DNA of 64,000 bases, taken from contig NZ_BBXE01000027.1 of assembly GCF_001570565.1 (NCBI RefSeq), positions 40,006 to 104,005 on the forward strand, read 5' to 3'. Under the pieces are notes generated by a model. That model searched no databases, was not told where the DNA came from, and saw only the letters and a program-made list of their open reading frames with translations. Numbering within the stretch: the first letter of the stretch is position 1; every line of letters begins with the position of its first letter. Below, one piece after another: positions 18,502 to 27,417 of the stretch. A program made the translations under genes and the position numbers. This DNA comes from Herbidospora yilanensis. Its GTDB lineage: Bacteria; Actinomycetota; Actinomycetes; Streptosporangiales; Streptosporangiaceae.

Positions 18502-18528
18502 GGGCGGACCGGCCCGGCCGGTCCGCCC
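18502..18528. terminator. Hairpin terminator
   Basis: GGGCGGACCGG (18502-18512) and CCGGTCCGCCC (18518-18528) form a perfect 11-bp stem, six bases beyond the stop (18535) of the minus-strand gene upstream. Confidence 0.7.
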
Positions 18529-18534
18529 CCGGGG

Positions 18535-18921
18535 TCAGTCGAAGACCGGCAGTTCGACCGTCTTGCGCCATTCGCGCTGGCGGTGGGTCACGTAGCTTCC
18601 CGGCGCGAGCCCGGTCGCCCCGTGTTCGGGGTGCATCAGATAGACGGGAGCGGTGGCGGCGAACGACCGACCGTCGGGGCCGTCGGTCCAGCGGCAGGTG
18701 CCGGGGTCGGCCACCAGCACGTGCGGGTGCACCCCGTCGAGCAGGACGAGTCCCTCCGGCGGCACCGGACGCCAGTCGGAGGCCCCCAGCAGAACGGCCG
18801 GGATGACCAGGAGGTCTCCCTGAGCCTGGAGCCCGTCGAGGACCGGGATGGTCAGGCGCCGGTCGAGATGGTCGTCGAACGTGTGTCCGGTACGCGCGGA
18901 CAGGGTGGCGAGTGTGATCAT
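18535..18921 (-). CDS. Hypothetical protein coupled to a DUF6745 gene
   Basis: This protein of about 128 residues has no signal peptide or membrane helix. It is rich in beta-forming stretches (GDLLVIPAVLLG, GLVLLDGVHPHVLVAD, APVYLMHPEHGATGLAPGSYVTHRQREW). The end, with a glycine-rich turn and YVTHRQREW, resembles small proteins that accompany DUF6745 genes. The ATG at 18921 has AGGAGG five bases upstream; the ATG at 18924 is also in frame but too close to it. The gene overlaps or abuts the stop of the upstream DUF6745 gene (18921-18923), so the two are co-translated. I do not recognise a function. Confidence 0.7.
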   Translation of the reverse strand: MITLATLSARTGHTFDDHLDRRLTIPVLDGLQAQGDLLVIPAVLLGASDWRPVPPEGLVLLDGVHPHVLVADPGTCRWTDGPDGRSFAATAPVYLMHPEHGATGLAPGSYVTHRQREWRKTVELPVFD

Positions 18922-19901
18922 CATGTCCTCCTCACGAGCTGCTTGTAGAGCGGGGCGGTGATTCCGTAGGTCCAGGCGGCCGCCTCGACGGGGTCGGCGA
19001 CGTCTTCGGGGACGATCAGCCCGTAGCGGCGGCGGGTGCCGTCGCGTTCGACGGTCCCGTTGACGACGATCAGGACGGTGTGCTCCATGGCGTCGTACAG
19101 GCGAAGTTCGGCGTCGTTCCCCGGGTCGGGGGCGGTGGCGATGAGGCGCGCGGCGGACTGGTCGACCCATTCCGGCCAGCCCATCCGCTGGATCGCGGCG
19201 AGGCGGACCTCGGGGTCGGGTTCGTTCCTGATCCGGTCGGCCGTCGGCTCCTCGATGACCCAGCGCGGCACACGCAGGCCGCGCCAGGCGTAGGCGGGCC
19301 GGCCGTCGCGGTAGACGACCGCCGGTCCGTCGTCTCGGTGCACGACCACCTCGCCGTCCTGGGGACCCGGTTGGGTGTGGACGACCGCCGGGCGGTCCAC
19401 CACCACGCACACCTGCCGGTAGGGCACCCACCAGCCGCCCGCGCGGGCGGCCCGATCCCACAGGTCGATGCCGTCGACGCCGGGCGCCCAGGGCAGGGAG
19501 TCGTAGTAGGCCAGCCACGACACGTCGTGGACGTCCGGCCAGTCGCGGTCGTGGTCGTACACGACCAGCCTGAAGGGGAGGCCGCTGCGGTCCAGCGGTC
19601 TGGCCACCTGGCGGCGAACCTGTTCCCTCCGGTGCCGCGTCACCAGGATGGCGGCGTCGAGGTCCCGGATCAGCTGCCCCCGTCGCAGACGGAACAGGTC
19701 GGTCAGCGGTTCACCGTGGACATGCGGGAGGTCGGCCGGGGACGGGACCCAGTGAAACCTGGGCGGGGGAAGCCCGTTCAGCCGGTAGAGGCCCGTGATG
19801 GCGGCTTCGGCTTCGGGGCGGTCGGCGGGCTCGGTCGACAGCGCGACCCGGAGCCAGTCTTCGCGGATGGAGGCGGCGTCTCGCCGCGTCGTGACACTCA
19901 C
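18921..19901 (-). CDS. DUF6745 domain protein
   Basis: This 326-residue cytoplasmic protein has the actinobacterial DUF6745 pattern. It starts with SIREDWLRVALSTEPADRPEAE and GLPPPRFHWVPSP. A central block carries AARAGGWWVPYRQVCVVVDRPAVVHTQ and DGPAVVYRDGRPAYAWRGLRVPRWVIE. The C-terminal segment is LRLYDAMEHTVLIVVNGTVERDG. The function of the family is unknown; the proteins are often found with leucine-rich-repeat or hypothetical partners. The start is a GTG at 19901 with only a weak ribosome binding site. It is divergent from a small membrane protein across a palindrome (19940-19960), and its stop overlaps the next gene. Confidence 0.78.
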   Translation of the reverse strand: MSVTTRRDAASIREDWLRVALSTEPADRPEAEAAITGLYRLNGLPPPRFHWVPSPADLPHVHGEPLTDLFRLRRGQLIRDLDAAILVTRHRREQVRRQVARPLDRSGLPFRLVVYDHDRDWPDVHDVSWLAYYDSLPWAPGVDGIDLWDRAARAGGWWVPYRQVCVVVDRPAVVHTQPGPQDGEVVVHRDDGPAVVYRDGRPAYAWRGLRVPRWVIEEPTADRIRNEPDPEVRLAAIQRMGWPEWVDQSAARLIATAPDPGNDAELRLYDAMEHTVLIVVNGTVERDGTRRRYGLIVPEDVADPVEAAAWTYGITAPLYKQLVRRT

Positions 19902-19939
19902 CTGATGGAGGTGGTGTCGTCCTTTCCAACGATCATGTT

Positions 19940-19960
19940 TTCGATCATAACCTGATCGAA
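19940..19960. promoter_or_regulatory. Perfect palindrome in a divergent promoter
   Basis: TTCGATCA (19940-19947) and TGATCGAA (19953-19960) are perfect 8-base arms with a 5-base spacer. A third GATCAT lies just upstream (19931-19936). The right arm ends on the first base of the ATG at 19960, so a bound regulator would block that gene directly. The site probably serves both divergent genes. Confidence 0.55.
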
Positions 19961-20388
19961 TGCGCTCGAACTTAACGATTTACCTCATCCTCGGGCTCGT
20001 CGTCGTCGCCGGGGTCATCTCGTTCGGCACGCTGACGTCGCAGACGATGACGTCGTTCGGGGTCGGCTCGGGTGTGGTGACCTCGATGAGCGCCCTCATC
20101 TCCTCCCTCGCCGCCGGCATCTCGGCCGTCGCGGCCTGGCGGACCAGCCTCCGGCCACCCGCCGAGGACGACGAGGCCGTCGTGCGGCTGCTCGACATCG
20201 CCGAACGGGCCGACGGCGAGATCAGGAAGCTGGCGCTCGCCGAGCTGAACCGGGCGATCCCGCCGCTGCTCCGCAAGCGCCTGGCCGGACGCGACCGGAC
20301 TCCCGCCATGGCCATGCTCGACGGGCTGCTCACACGAGAGGACGTACCGCGCCTGCGGCTGTTCCTGGCGGTCTACGGGATCTCCTGA
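19960..20388 (+). CDS. Small membrane protein of unknown function
   Basis: This 142-residue protein has a membrane helix at about 5-24 (TIYLILGLVVVAGVISFGTL), a second hydrophobic stretch at about 33-58 (VVTSMSALISSLAAGISAVAAW) and a charged cytoplasmic helical tail (AEDDEAVVRLLDIAERADGEIRKLALAELN). No known domain is evident. There is no Shine-Dalgarno sequence before the ATG at 19960, and a palindrome runs into the start, so translation may be leaderless. It is divergent from the DUF6745 gene and may share control with it. Confidence 0.6.
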   Translation: MRSNLTIYLILGLVVVAGVISFGTLTSQTMTSFGVGSGVVTSMSALISSLAAGISAVAAWRTSLRPPAEDDEAVVRLLDIAERADGEIRKLALAELNRAIPPLLRKRLAGRDRTPAMAMLDGLLTREDVPRLRLFLAVYGIS

Positions 20389-20715
20389 GGAACCGTAGCG
20401 AATCGAGCAGAGGCGTGGCGGCGACGGACCGACCTCACGCCGACGGGCGCGCGGGCACCCGGCGGGCCTCCACGGCGCCCGCGCGCCCTCACCAGGAAGG
20501 CGTCCTCGATGGCGCGGCCGGGCGACATGAACGTTTCCGGGCGATTGACGGCCCCGTAGCACATATGTAACATTCGACCAGCACTACGCAAGAATCTTGC
20601 AATTTGTCGTCTATTTCTTATCTGATTCTCGCAACTCTTCAGGGAATGCACTGCGTCCGTGCTCCCGCCCCCATCCGTGTCTCCACCTGTCGACCCTGAC
20701 GAGAGAAGAACGCGA
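20389..20715. other. Long AT-richer intergenic promoter region of the GH87-like gene
   Basis: This 327-base gap between the small membrane protein and the secreted glucanase holds no credible gene. Its right half (about 20560-20650) is clearly less G+C-rich than the surroundings and contains a LacI-type palindrome at 20588-20600. No tRNA, repeat array or terminator hairpin was seen in it. Confidence 0.6.
20588..20600. promoter_or_regulatory. LacI-family-type operator upstream of the glucanase
   Basis: GCAAGA (20588-20593) and TCTTGC (20595-20600) are perfect arms around a single A, lying about 115 bases before the glucanase ATG. GCAAG/CTTGC half-sites are typical of LacI-family sugar repressors such as MalR-like proteins in actinomycetes, which would suit an alpha-glucan-degrading gene. 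The regulator is not in this window. Confidence 0.5.
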
Positions 20716-23700
20716 ATGAGAAAGCTGCACGGACCCTTGAGGCTGGTGGCGACCGTCGTCGCCGCCGGCCTTGTCGCGTCTGGGCTCCTCGCCCCGCCCG
20801 CGTCCGCCGCCGGCGGACCCAACCTGTCGTTGGGCAAGGCCACCGCGGTCTCCAGCTCCACCGCAGGCCAGCCCGCCTCCGCCCTCAACGACGGCAACCA
20901 GTCGACCTACTGGGAGAGCGTCAACAACAACTTCCCGCAGTGGGCGCGCATCGACCTCGGCAGTGCCACCGCCGTGGACCAGATCGTGCTCAAGGTGCCC
21001 GGCGACTCCGCCTGGCAGACCCGCACCCAGACGCTGACCGTCCAGGGCGGTTCTGACGGCAACACCTTCTCCACCGTCGTGGCCTCGGCGAACTACACGT
21101 TCAACCCGGCCACGGGGAACTCCGTCACGATCAACTTCGGCTCGGCCACGCACCGCTACTGGCGGGTCAACGTCACCGCCAACACCGGCTGGCCCGCCGC
21201 CCAGATCTCGGAGTTCGAGATCTACGCCACCGACGGTGGCGGCAGCACCGGTGGGAATCTTGCCTCCGGCCGTACGATGAGCAGCAGCTCCGTGTCGCAG
21301 AATTACGTTCCTGCCAACGCGAACGACAACAACCAGGCCACCTACTGGGAGAGCAACAACAACGTCTTCCCCGAGTGGCTCCAGGTCGACCTGGGCGCGT
21401 CCACCTCGGTCAACCGGGTGGTGCTGAAGCTCCCCGCCTCCGGCTGGGCGACGCGGACACAGACGCTCGCCGTCCAGGGGAGCACGAACGGGACGTCGTT
21501 CTCCGACATCGTCGGATCGACGGGCTACGTCTTCAACCCGGCCACCGGGAACACGGTGACGATCAACTTCACCGCGACCTCGACCCGGTACGTGCGCCTG
21601 AACATCACCGGCAACACCGGCTGGGCCGCCGGGCAGATCTCCGAGTTCGAGGTCTACGGCCCCACGACCCCCGGTGACACCCAGGCGCCCTCCACTCCGG
21701 GCACCCTGAGTTTCACCGAGCCGGCCACCAACCAGATCAGGCTCGCCTGGGGCGCCTCGACCGACAACATCGCGGTGACCGGTTACGAGGTCTTCCGCAA
21801 CGGGACCTCCATCACCACCGTCGCGGGCAACGTGCTGACGTACACGGACACCCAGCCCTCGACCGCCACGGTGACCTACACCGTGCGCGCCCGCGACGCC
21901 GCCGGGAACACCTCGGGCAACAGCAACCCGGTGACCCGCCAGGGGCAGTCGGGCGGCGACACCCAGGCGCCCTCCGCGCCGGGCACGCTGAGCTACACCG
22001 AGCCCGCCTCCGGCGAGATCCGCCTGGCGTGGGGCGCCGCCACCGACAACGTCGGCGTGGTCGGATACGAGATCTTCCGGGGCGGCAACTCCATCGCGCA
22101 GGTGGGCACGGGTTCGCTCACCTACACCGACAACCAGCCCGCCACGGCCACCGTCACCTACCAGGTGCGGGCCAAGGACGCGGCCGGCAACAACGGCCCG
22201 TTCGGCAACTCGGTGACCCGGACCGGCACCAACCCGCCCGCGGGCAGCAACCTGGCCCAGGGCAAGGAGATCACCGAGTCGGGCCACGTCCACACGTTCG
22301 TCGCGGCCAACGCCAACGACAACAACCTGGACACCTACTGGGAGGGCGCGTCGGGCGTCTGGCCGAGCGTGCTGACCGTGAAGCTCGGCTCGAACGCGAA
22401 CATCACCTCGGTGGTGCTGAAGCTCAACCCGTCGTCGGCGTGGGGTTCGCGCACGCAGAACATCCAGGTCCTCGGCCGTGACCAGGCCGCCACCACCTAC
22501 ACCAGCCTGGTCGGCGCGACCGGCTACACCTTCAACCCGGCCTCGCAGAACACGGTCACGATCCCGGTCACCGCCACCACGGCCGACGTGCAGCTCCGGA
22601 TCACGAGCAACACCGGCGCTCCGGCGGGCCAGATCGCCGAGTTCCAGGTGTTCGGCACCCCGGCGCCCAACCCCGACCTGCAGGTCACCGCGCTGAGCTG
22701 GTCGCCCACCTCGCCCAACGAGACGCAGGCGATCACCGTCACCGGCACGGTCCGCAACAACGGCACCTCGGCCTCCCCGGCCGACAGCGTGAACGTCACC
22801 GTCGGGGGCAGCCTCGTCGGCACGGTCAGCATCCCGGCCCTCGCGGCCGGCGCCCAGGCCACGTTCACCCAGAACGTCGGCGCCCGGCCGATGGGCACCT
22901 ACACGGTCGCCGCCACGGTCGACGCCGACGGCACCGTGTTCGAGCAGAACGAGTCGAACAACACCTTCACCGCGCCGACCCAGCTCACGGTCGCCCAGGC
23001 TCCGGGCCCCGACCTGCAGGTCACCGGCGTGACCTCCAACCCGGCGAACCCGGCCGTCGGCCAGGCAGTCAGCTTCACCGTCTCGGTCAACAACCGCGGC
23101 ATCGACCCGGCGGGCGCGAGCACCACCCGCGTCACGGTCGGCTCTACCACCCTGAACGGCTCCACCGGCACGATCGCGGCGGGGGCCACGGCCACCGTGT
23201 CGATCAGCGGGACCTGGACGGCCACCAGCGGCGGCGCGACCATCACCGCCACGGCCGACGCCACCGGCACGGTCGCCGAGACCAACGAGTCGAACAACAC
23301 GTTCACGCAGGCCATCGTGGTCGGGCGCGGCGCCGCGGTGCCGTACACCGAGTACGAGGCCGAGGCCGCTCAGCACAACGGGACGGTCCTGACCGCCGAC
23401 GCGCTGCGCACCTTCGGGCACACGAACTTCGCCTCGGAGTCGAGCGGCCGCAGCTCGGTCCGCCTGAACAACACCGGCCAGTACGTCGAGTTCACCTCGA
23501 CGGTGCCGTCGAACTCGATCGTCATCCGCAACTCGATCCCCGACGCGGCCGGCGGCGGCGGCCAGGACAAGACGATCAGCCTCTACATCAACGGCACGTT
23601 CAACCGGAAGATCACCCTGTCGTCGAAGCACTCGTGGTTGTACGGCTCCACCGACGACCCCGAGGGCCTCGTGCAGACCCCCGGCGGCGACGCGCGGCGC

Positions 23701-25068
23701 CTGTTCGACGAGTCGAACGCCCTGCTCAGCCAGACCTACCCGGTCGGCACCAAGTTCCGCCTCCAGCGGGACGCCGGTGACGACGCCGCGTTCTACATCA
23801 TCGACCTGATCGACCTGGAGCAGGTCGCTCCCCCGCTGAGCCAGCCCGCTGGCTGCACCAGCATCACCCAGTACGGCGCGATCCCGAACGACGGCCAGGA
23901 CGACACCCAGGCCATCCAGCGCGCGGTCACCGACGACCAGAACGGCGTCATCGGCTGCGTGTGGATCCCGGCGGGCCAGTGGCGGCAGGAGCAGAAGATC
24001 CTGACCGACGACCCGCTGAACCGCGGCAACCACAACCAGGTCGGCATCAGCAACGTGACGATCCGCGGCGCCGGCATGTGGCACTCGCAGCTCTACACGC
24101 TCACCGAGCCGCACCTGGTCCAGGGCGGCATCAACCACCCGCACGAGGGCAACTTCGGCTTCGACATCGACAACAACACCCAGATCTCGGACATCGCGAT
24201 CTTCGGCTCGGGCCGCATCCGCGGCGGACCCGGCGGCGCCGAGGGCGGTGTGGGCCTGAACGGCCGCTTCGGCCAGAACACCAAGATCACGAACGTGTGG
24301 ATCGAGCACGCGAACGTGGGCGTCTGGGCCGGCCGCGACTACACGAACATCCCCGAGCTCTGGGGTCCCGGCATCGGGGTGGAGTTCAGCGGCATGCGCA
24401 TCCGCAACACCTACGCCGACGGCATCAACTTCGCCAACGGCACGCGCAACTCCAAGGTGTTCAACAGCTCGTTCCGCACCACCGGCGACGACGCGCTGGC
24501 CGTCTGGGCGTCCAAGTACGTCAAGGACCAGTCGGTCGACATCGGCTCCAACAACCAGTTCATCAACAACACGATCCAGTTGCCCTGGCGTGCCAACGGC
24601 ATCGCGGTCTACGGCGGCTTCGGCAACAAGATCGAGAACAACCTGATCTACGACACCGCGAACTACCCCGGCATCATGCTGGCGACCGACCACGACCCGA
24701 TCCCCTTCACCGGGACGACGCTGATCGCCAACAACGGTCTCTACCGGACCGGCGGGGCGTTCTGGAACGAAGACCAGGAGTTCGGCGCGATCACCCTGTT
24801 CGCGCAGGGCGCCGGCATCCCGGGCGTGACCATCCGGGACACCGACATCGTCGACTCGACCTACGACGGCATCCAGTTCAAGACGGGCGGCGGCGAGGTC
24901 ACCGCCCAGATCACCAACGTGAAGATCGACAAGTCCAACAACGGCGCGGGCATCCTGGCGATGTCCGGAGCCCGGGGCTCGGCGACCCTCACGAACGTGA
25001 CCATCACCAACTCGGCCGACGGAGACGTCGTCCGCGAGCCGGGCACCCAGTTCGTCATCAACCAGTGA
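20716..25068 (+). CDS. Secreted multimodular GH87-like alpha-glucanase (mycodextranase/alpha-1,3-glucanase type)
   Basis: This 1450-residue secreted protein has a Sec signal ending in PPASAAG. Modules in order: two discoidin/F5-8C-like domains (about 33-170 and 180-315), two fibronectin III domains (about 317-410 and 413-505) and a third discoidin-like domain (about 510-650). Then come two CARDB-like domains (652-760 and 763-870), a CBM-like domain starting YTEYEAEAAQHNG (875-1040) and a right-handed beta-helix catalytic region (1045-1450). The catalytic part has CVWIPAGQWRQEQKI, VGISNVTIRGAGMW, FGFDIDNNTQISD and FRTTGDDALAVWAS, matching GH87. GH87 enzymes hydrolyse alpha-1,3 linkages in fungal cell-wall glucan, nigeran or mutan. 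A LacI-type operator lies upstream and a strong terminator follows. GH family from memory; the module boundaries are approximate. Confidence 0.8.
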   Translation: MRKLHGPLRLVATVVAAGLVASGLLAPPASAAGGPNLSLGKATAVSSSTAGQPASALNDGNQSTYWESVNNNFPQWARIDLGSATAVDQIVLKVPGDSAWQTRTQTLTVQGGSDGNTFSTVVASANYTFNPATGNSVTINFGSATHRYWRVNVTANTGWPAAQISEFEIYATDGGGSTGGNLASGRTMSSSSVSQNYVPANANDNNQATYWESNNNVFPEWLQVDLGASTSVNRVVLKLPASGWATRTQTLAVQGSTNGTSFSDIVGSTGYVFNPATGNTVTINFTATSTRYVRLNITGNTGWAAGQISEFEVYGPTTPGDTQAPSTPGTLSFTEPATNQIRLAWGASTDNIAVTGYEVFRNGTSITTVAGNVLTYTDTQPSTATVTYTVRARDAAGNTSGNSNPVTRQGQSGGDTQAPSAPGTLSYTEPASGEIRLAWGAATDNVGVVGYEIFRGGNSIAQVGTGSLTYTDNQPATATVTYQVRAKDAAGNNGPFGNSVTRTGTNPPAGSNLAQGKEITESGHVHTFVAANANDNNLDTYWEGASGVWPSVLTVKLGSNANITSVVLKLNPSSAWGSRTQNIQVLGRDQAATTYTSLVGATGYTFNPASQNTVTIPVTATTADVQLRITSNTGAPAGQIAEFQVFGTPAPNPDLQVTALSWSPTSPNETQAITVTGTVRNNGTSASPADSVNVTVGGSLVGTVSIPALAAGAQATFTQNVGARPMGTYTVAATVDADGTVFEQNESNNTFTAPTQLTVAQAPGPDLQVTGVTSNPANPAVGQAVSFTVSVNNRGIDPAGASTTRVTVGSTTLNGSTGTIAAGATATVSISGTWTATSGGATITATADATGTVAETNESNNTFTQAIVVGRGAAVPYTEYEAEAAQHNGTVLTADALRTFGHTNFASESSGRSSVRLNNTGQYVEFTSTVPSNSIVIRNSIPDAAGGGGQDKTISLYINGTFNRKITLSSKHSWLYGSTDDPEGLVQTPGGDARRLFDESNALLSQTYPVGTKFRLQRDAGDDAAFYIIDLIDLEQVAPPLSQPAGCTSITQYGAIPNDGQDDTQAIQRAVTDDQNGVIGCVWIPAGQWRQEQKILTDDPLNRGNHNQVGISNVTIRGAGMWHSQLYTLTEPHLVQGGINHPHEGNFGFDIDNNTQISDIAIFGSGRIRGGPGGAEGGVGLNGRFGQNTKITNVWIEHANVGVWAGRDYTNIPELWGPGIGVEFSGMRIRNTYADGINFANGTRNSKVFNSSFRTTGDDALAVWASKYVKDQSVDIGSNNQFINNTIQLPWRANGIAVYGGFGNKIENNLIYDTANYPGIMLATDHDPIPFTGTTLIANNGLYRTGGAFWNEDQEFGAITLFAQGAGIPGVTIRDTDIVDSTYDGIQFKTGGGEVTAQITNVKIDKSNNGAGILAMSGARGSATLTNVTITNSADGDVVREPGTQFVINQ

Positions 25069-25086
25069 CGCGCTGACCATCCGACA

Positions 25087-25123
25087 GAACCAGCCGTGGG
25101 CCCGGGGGGCGCACGGCTGGTTC
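25087..25123 (+). terminator. Strong hairpin terminator after the glucanase
   Basis: GAACCAGCCGTG (25087-25098) and CACGGCTGGTTC (25112-25123) form a perfect 12-bp stem with a 13-base G-rich loop, 18 bases after the stop codon. Confidence 0.8.
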
Positions 25124-25142
25124 CGTTATGTACGTTGATGCG

Positions 25143-26186
25143 ATGGACCTGCGCTGCTCCTCGTGTGACGTGGCCGCCGACCCCCTGTCCTGGGCCTGCC
25201 CCTCCTGCGGGGGCGTGCTCGACGTGCCCCCGATTCCCCTCGGAGGGTCGCCCTCCGGTGAGGGCGTGTGGCGTTATCGCGACTGGCTGCCGGTCGACGA
25301 CGGGATCTCGCTCGGCGAACCGGTCACCCCGCTGGTCCCGATGCCGTGGGACGGGCTCGACCTGACCCTCAAGCTGGAGGGGGCGTTGCCGACGGGCTCC
25401 TTCAAGGACCGGGGCACCGCCGTGCTGGTGTCGTGGCTGAAGGCCCACGGGGCGTCGTCGGTCGTGATCGACTCCTCGGGGAACGCCGGGGCCTCGCTGG
25501 CGGCGTACAGCGCGCGGGCCGGGTTGAAGTGCCACGTCTTCGCGCCCGCGTCGGCGTCGCCGGGGAAGCTGCGGCAGATCGCGGCCTACGGCGCCGAACT
25601 GCACGCCGTTCCCGGCACCCGCCAGGCGGTGGCCGACGCGGCCGTCGAACACGCCCGCGCCACCGGAGACGTGTACGCCTCCCACGCCTGGCACCCGATG
25701 TTCATCGCGGGGACCAGGACGTTCGCGTTCGAGGCGTGGGAGCAGATGGGGGTGCCCGACGCGGTCGTGCTGCCGGTCGGGGCCGGGACGTTGATGCTCG
25801 GCATCGCCCACGGGTTCGCCGACCTGCGGGCCGCCGGGCTGACCGACCGGGTGCCGGAGATCTACGCGATCCAGTCGACGGCCTGCGCCCCGCTGGTGAC
25901 CGACGGGGACGAGCCGGTCGAGGTGGCCGTGGGGGACACGGCGGCGGAGGGCGTCAAGATCGCCCGCCCGCCCCGGGGGCGGGCCGTCATCGCGCACGCG
26001 ACCGGCGTCCTCGCCCTCGACGACACCGCCCTGTGGACGGCGCACGCACGCTTCCGCCTCGCGGGCGTCTACACCGAACCGACGTCGGCGATCGCCCTGG
26101 CGGGGTTGACCGAACTCGCCGATCGGCTGGCCGGGAAGAAGGTGCTGGTCCCCATCACGGCCACCGGCCTCAAGTCACCGGTCTGA
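25143..26186 (+). CDS. Threonine synthase-like PLP-dependent enzyme
   Basis: This 347-residue fold-type II PLP enzyme has an N-terminal zinc ribbon (CSSCDVAADPLSWACPSCGG), the PLP lysine in LPTGSFKDRGT, the phosphate-binding glycine loop DSSGNAGASLA and the C-terminal ITATGLKSP typical of threonine synthases. Threonine synthase converts O-phosphohomoserine to threonine. The gene stands alone, not with hom or thrB, so it could be a paralogue with a different beta-replacement role. The start at ATG 25143 puts the zinc ribbon at the N-terminus; an in-frame ATG at 25128 is possible, and neither has a clear ribosome binding site. Confidence 0.82.
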   Translation: MDLRCSSCDVAADPLSWACPSCGGVLDVPPIPLGGSPSGEGVWRYRDWLPVDDGISLGEPVTPLVPMPWDGLDLTLKLEGALPTGSFKDRGTAVLVSWLKAHGASSVVIDSSGNAGASLAAYSARAGLKCHVFAPASASPGKLRQIAAYGAELHAVPGTRQAVADAAVEHARATGDVYASHAWHPMFIAGTRTFAFEAWEQMGVPDAVVLPVGAGTLMLGIAHGFADLRAAGLTDRVPEIYAIQSTACAPLVTDGDEPVEVAVGDTAAEGVKIARPPRGRAVIAHATGVLALDDTALWTAHARFRLAGVYTEPTSAIALAGLTELADRLAGKKVLVPITATGLKSPV

Positions 26187-26189
26187 GAA

Positions 26190-26633
26190 TCACGCGGCGG
26201 CGGAGTCGCCCGTCTCCAGGTGCAGGCCGAGCTGGGAGTACAGCTCCAACTGGTCGAAGTACTCCCGGTGCGTGACGATCTTTCCGTCTTCGACGAAAGA
26301 GGCGCAGGTGCCGCGCAGCGTGATGCGGCGACCTGTCGGTTCCAGGTCGCGTCCGTCGGGCAACAGGAACGGCCCGGTGTGCGTGCCGATCGCCGTCCAC
26401 TCGACCACCAGGGGATTGTCGGTCTCGGTCCCCTCGTACCAGACCGCAAGGTGAAAGTCCGGAAACCCCCTGAAGAACTGCTCGAAGAGCCACACGATCT
26501 GCTCGGATCCCTCCGCCACTCCTGCGGGCGAGACATAGGTGGCGTCCTTGGCGAAAAGATCGAGCATCCGGGGCACGTCGTGGTCGTTGATCGCGTCGGC
26601 CAGGTCGCGCTTGACTTGCCACTTGTCGACCAT
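26190..26633 (-). CDS. SnoaL-like/NTF2-fold ester cyclase family protein
   Basis: This 147-residue protein has the cone-shaped NTF2/SnoaL pattern: a first helix (VKRDLADAINDHDVPRMLDLFAKDATYVSP), FFRGFPDFHLAVWYEGTE, VVEWTAIGTHTGPFL and GKIVTHREYFDQLELYSQLGL. SnoaL-type polyketide cyclases and many small hydrolases or isomerases share this fold; the genomic context gives no pathway. It is convergent with the threonine-synthase-like gene, leaving only three bases between their stops. Confidence 0.8.
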   Translation of the reverse strand: MVDKWQVKRDLADAINDHDVPRMLDLFAKDATYVSPAGVAEGSEQIVWLFEQFFRGFPDFHLAVWYEGTETDNPLVVEWTAIGTHTGPFLLPDGRDLEPTGRRITLRGTCASFVEDGKIVTHREYFDQLELYSQLGLHLETGDSAAA

Positions 26634-26871
26634 GGATGTTCCCTTTCCTGGTCACGGCATCAACCCATGGATCACGTTACCTATGGGCAGGCAGACCACG
26701 TCCCACGAGTCCGTCGCGGGCAGACCAGGGAATGCCCGCGAAGGCAAACTCAGCCCTTTCCGGTCGGCAGCGGCCAGCGGAACCGGCCAGGAACGTGGGC
26801 CGGATCCGCCACCTGTCGAACGCCAGGGCCCCGCCCGGCCGAGGACGTCATCGTGGACGCGGGCCGCAGCC

Positions 26872-27417
26872 TCATCGAAGGCGGCTACGTGTGACCCGGC
26901 CTCCGGTCAGGGGCTCGGCGAAGAGACCGTCGGTGAAAGGCACGCCGGTCACCTCGGCGGCCAGCACGAGGGCCGCCGCGTCCGGGTCGGGGTGGTCGTC
27001 GGGATAGATCAGGTCGCCGAGCGCGTCCGGTGCCACGCCCCAGCGGGTGCCCGGTTCTCTGACCAGGAAATGGGTCTGCGACCTGCCGGCGACACTGTGG
27101 GCGAAGTGTCCGTGGGAACGGTCGTGCCGCATCACCGAGACGGCCTCGCCGCCATCCCGGGTCACCTCGTTCAGGTCGCCGTCGAAGGCGAACCACCAGC
27201 CGCCCGCTTGAAGGGCCAGCGCCCAGTCACCCGCCGCCGCGACCACGACGAGGTCGCTGTGCCCGTTCGTCTCGGAATCGCGCCGGTACAGGTCGTCCCA
27301 GGTAAAGGTGGCCACGTCGGCCACACCGAGGCGTTTCAGGGTCTCGTGTACGTCCCATCCGCGCACCCAGGTGATCGTGTAGATCGGGGTGATCATGGCG
27401 CGCAGTCTGGCAGTCAC
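26872..27417 (-). CDS. DUF6461 domain protein
   Basis: This protein of about 181 residues has the DUF6461 pattern of actinomycetes: YTITWVRGWDVHETLKRLG near the start, WALALQAGGWWFAFDGDLNEVTRDGGEAVSV in the middle, and HFAHSVAGRSQTHFLVREPGTRWG later. It is probably a cytoplasmic protein of unknown function, perhaps a member of polymorphic toxin immunity-type families, which share the GW...FEDNG-like core. I place the start at the GTG at 27417 because GGAGG lies about 11 bases upstream; a TTG at 27426 and an ATG at 27396 are alternatives. The 238 bases between this gene and the SnoaL-like gene hold no recognisable feature. Confidence 0.72.
   Translation of the reverse strand: MTARLRAMITPIYTITWVRGWDVHETLKRLGVADVATFTWDDLYRRDSETNGHSDLVVVAAAGDWALALQAGGWWFAFDGDLNEVTRDGGEAVSVMRHDRSHGHFAHSVAGRSQTHFLVREPGTRWGVAPDALGDLIYPDDHPDPDAAALVLAAEVTGVPFTDGLFAEPLTGGRVTRSRLR

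Noticed and set aside
20611-25080. Open frame of nearly 1500 codons antisense to the GH87-like gene
   Set aside because: Its composition (Gly, Arg, Asp, Val repeats) is that of an antisense shadow; the plus strand has a signal peptide and clear domains.
26634-26871. Gap between the SnoaL-like and DUF6461 genes as a hidden gene
   Set aside because: No frame on either strand has a credible start, ribosome binding site or domain; it is probably only promoter sequence.
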